Shown: positions 63,862 to 64,000 of the stretch, one piece after another | Layout: each line of letters starts with the position of its first letter | Position numbering within the stretch: the first letter of the stretch is position 1 | Source of the DNA: CAWGCE01 sp964480915 | GTDB taxonomy: Bacteria; Planctomycetota; Planctomycetia; Pirellulales; Pirellulaceae | Length of the DNA stretch: 64,000 nt | Assembly (NCBI GenBank): GCA_964480915.1 | Contig: CAYZRS010000016.1 | Coordinates: 1-64,000, forward strand | Reading direction: 5' to 3' | Notes under the pieces: generated by a model | What the model was told of the DNA's origin: nothing | Databases searched by the model: none | The model's input: the letters and a program-made list of their open reading frames with translations, nothing else | Translations under genes and position numbers: made by a program

Positions 63862-64000
63862 TTACGGCTTGCTACCCGAAGCGGCCGTATCCTCATGATT
63901 TAGCACCGGTCCACCTGCGACTTGAAGGTTTTGGCGCAGCTCGGTCAGCAGGGTTGCCACTTGGTCGAGGGCTTCGTTTGTTTGCCGAACAACCAAGATA
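63862..64000 (-). CDS. 3' end of an unidentified gene
   Basis: The last 45 codons of a reading frame that enters from beyond the window edge. The visible part (VRQTNEALDQVATLLTELRQN, then LNHEDTAASGSKP and TAA) looks helical and possibly coiled coil. No family can be named. The stop is at 63862. Confidence 0.5.
   Translation of the reverse strand, partial: ILVVRQTNEALDQVATLLTELRQNLQVAGGPVLNHEDTAASGSKP

Noticed and set aside
63616..63903. 95-codon plus-strand frame near the window end
   Set aside because: Overlaps the start region of the TerB-like gene and the end of the partial minus-strand gene; composition is basic and unremarkable.

Overview
The window looks like a chromosomal contig from a planctomycete, probably of the Pirellulales type. 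The signs are several prepilin-like DUF1559-type secreted proteins, exported proteins whose N-terminus carries a LE-x-R-x-LLA motif, dockerin and PEP-CTERM proteins, an ECF sigma factor overlapping a TPR-linked Ser/Thr kinase, an OmpL-like beta-barrel protein, lipid A genes (lpxD, lpxI), and housekeeping genes scattered as singletons or short operons. Two 100-base N runs (1057-1156 and 34644-34743) mark scaffold gaps, and both have identical repeat sequence on each side.

Layout. 1-4.4 kb: lipA, a REP/RAYT-like island with an apparently broken transposase, then a sufU-type scaffold gene and a SufE-SufS fusion. 4.5-12.7 kb: LEPR-type secreted protein, Ser/Thr kinase, ECF sigma factor, and a large beta-propeller/dockerin protein. 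13-26.8 kb: secreted serine protease, accD, a degenerate histidine-phosphatase-like protein, rpe, scpB, an EamA transporter, ferritin, an SDR epimerase, prepilin-like and charged exported proteins, a second sensor kinase, a hydrolase and an exported amidohydrolase. 27-33.5 kb: lysS, a LolCDE-like ABC pair, a DUF368 membrane protein, ispE and a zinc-ribbon SpoVG protein.

33.5-38.6 kb is the most unusual part. A sigma-54 enhancer-binding protein (EBP), four tandem paralogous small basic peptides sharing the C-terminal signature NG(M/I)HRRR(K/R)KK, a degenerate receiver protein, a near-perfect sigma-54 promoter (TGGCAC-N5-TTGCT) and a second, PspF-sized EBP all lie on the minus strand. I do not recognise the peptide family. 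The layout suggests a sigma-54-controlled operon encoding small nucleic-acid-binding-like peptides.

39-54 kb: a sirtuin, a PspA/IM30 coiled-coil protein paired with a two-module AAA protein (an ESCRT-III/Vps4-like arrangement), a methyltransferase, a MauE/DoxX membrane protein, and a long minus-strand envelope cluster (dxr, rseP, a HAD protein, lpxD, lpxI, a YihY family protein), with ftsH divergent from dxr. 54-64 kb: exported proteins (DUF1559-like, xylose-isomerase-like, beta-barrel), a lone receiver protein, and a small minus-strand operon of a Cys-rich exported peptide, a His-rich prepilin-like protein and two paralogous PEP-CTERM proteins, possibly metal related. The window ends with a TerB-like protein and the 3' end of another gene. 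I saw no tRNA, rRNA, CRISPR array or prophage.
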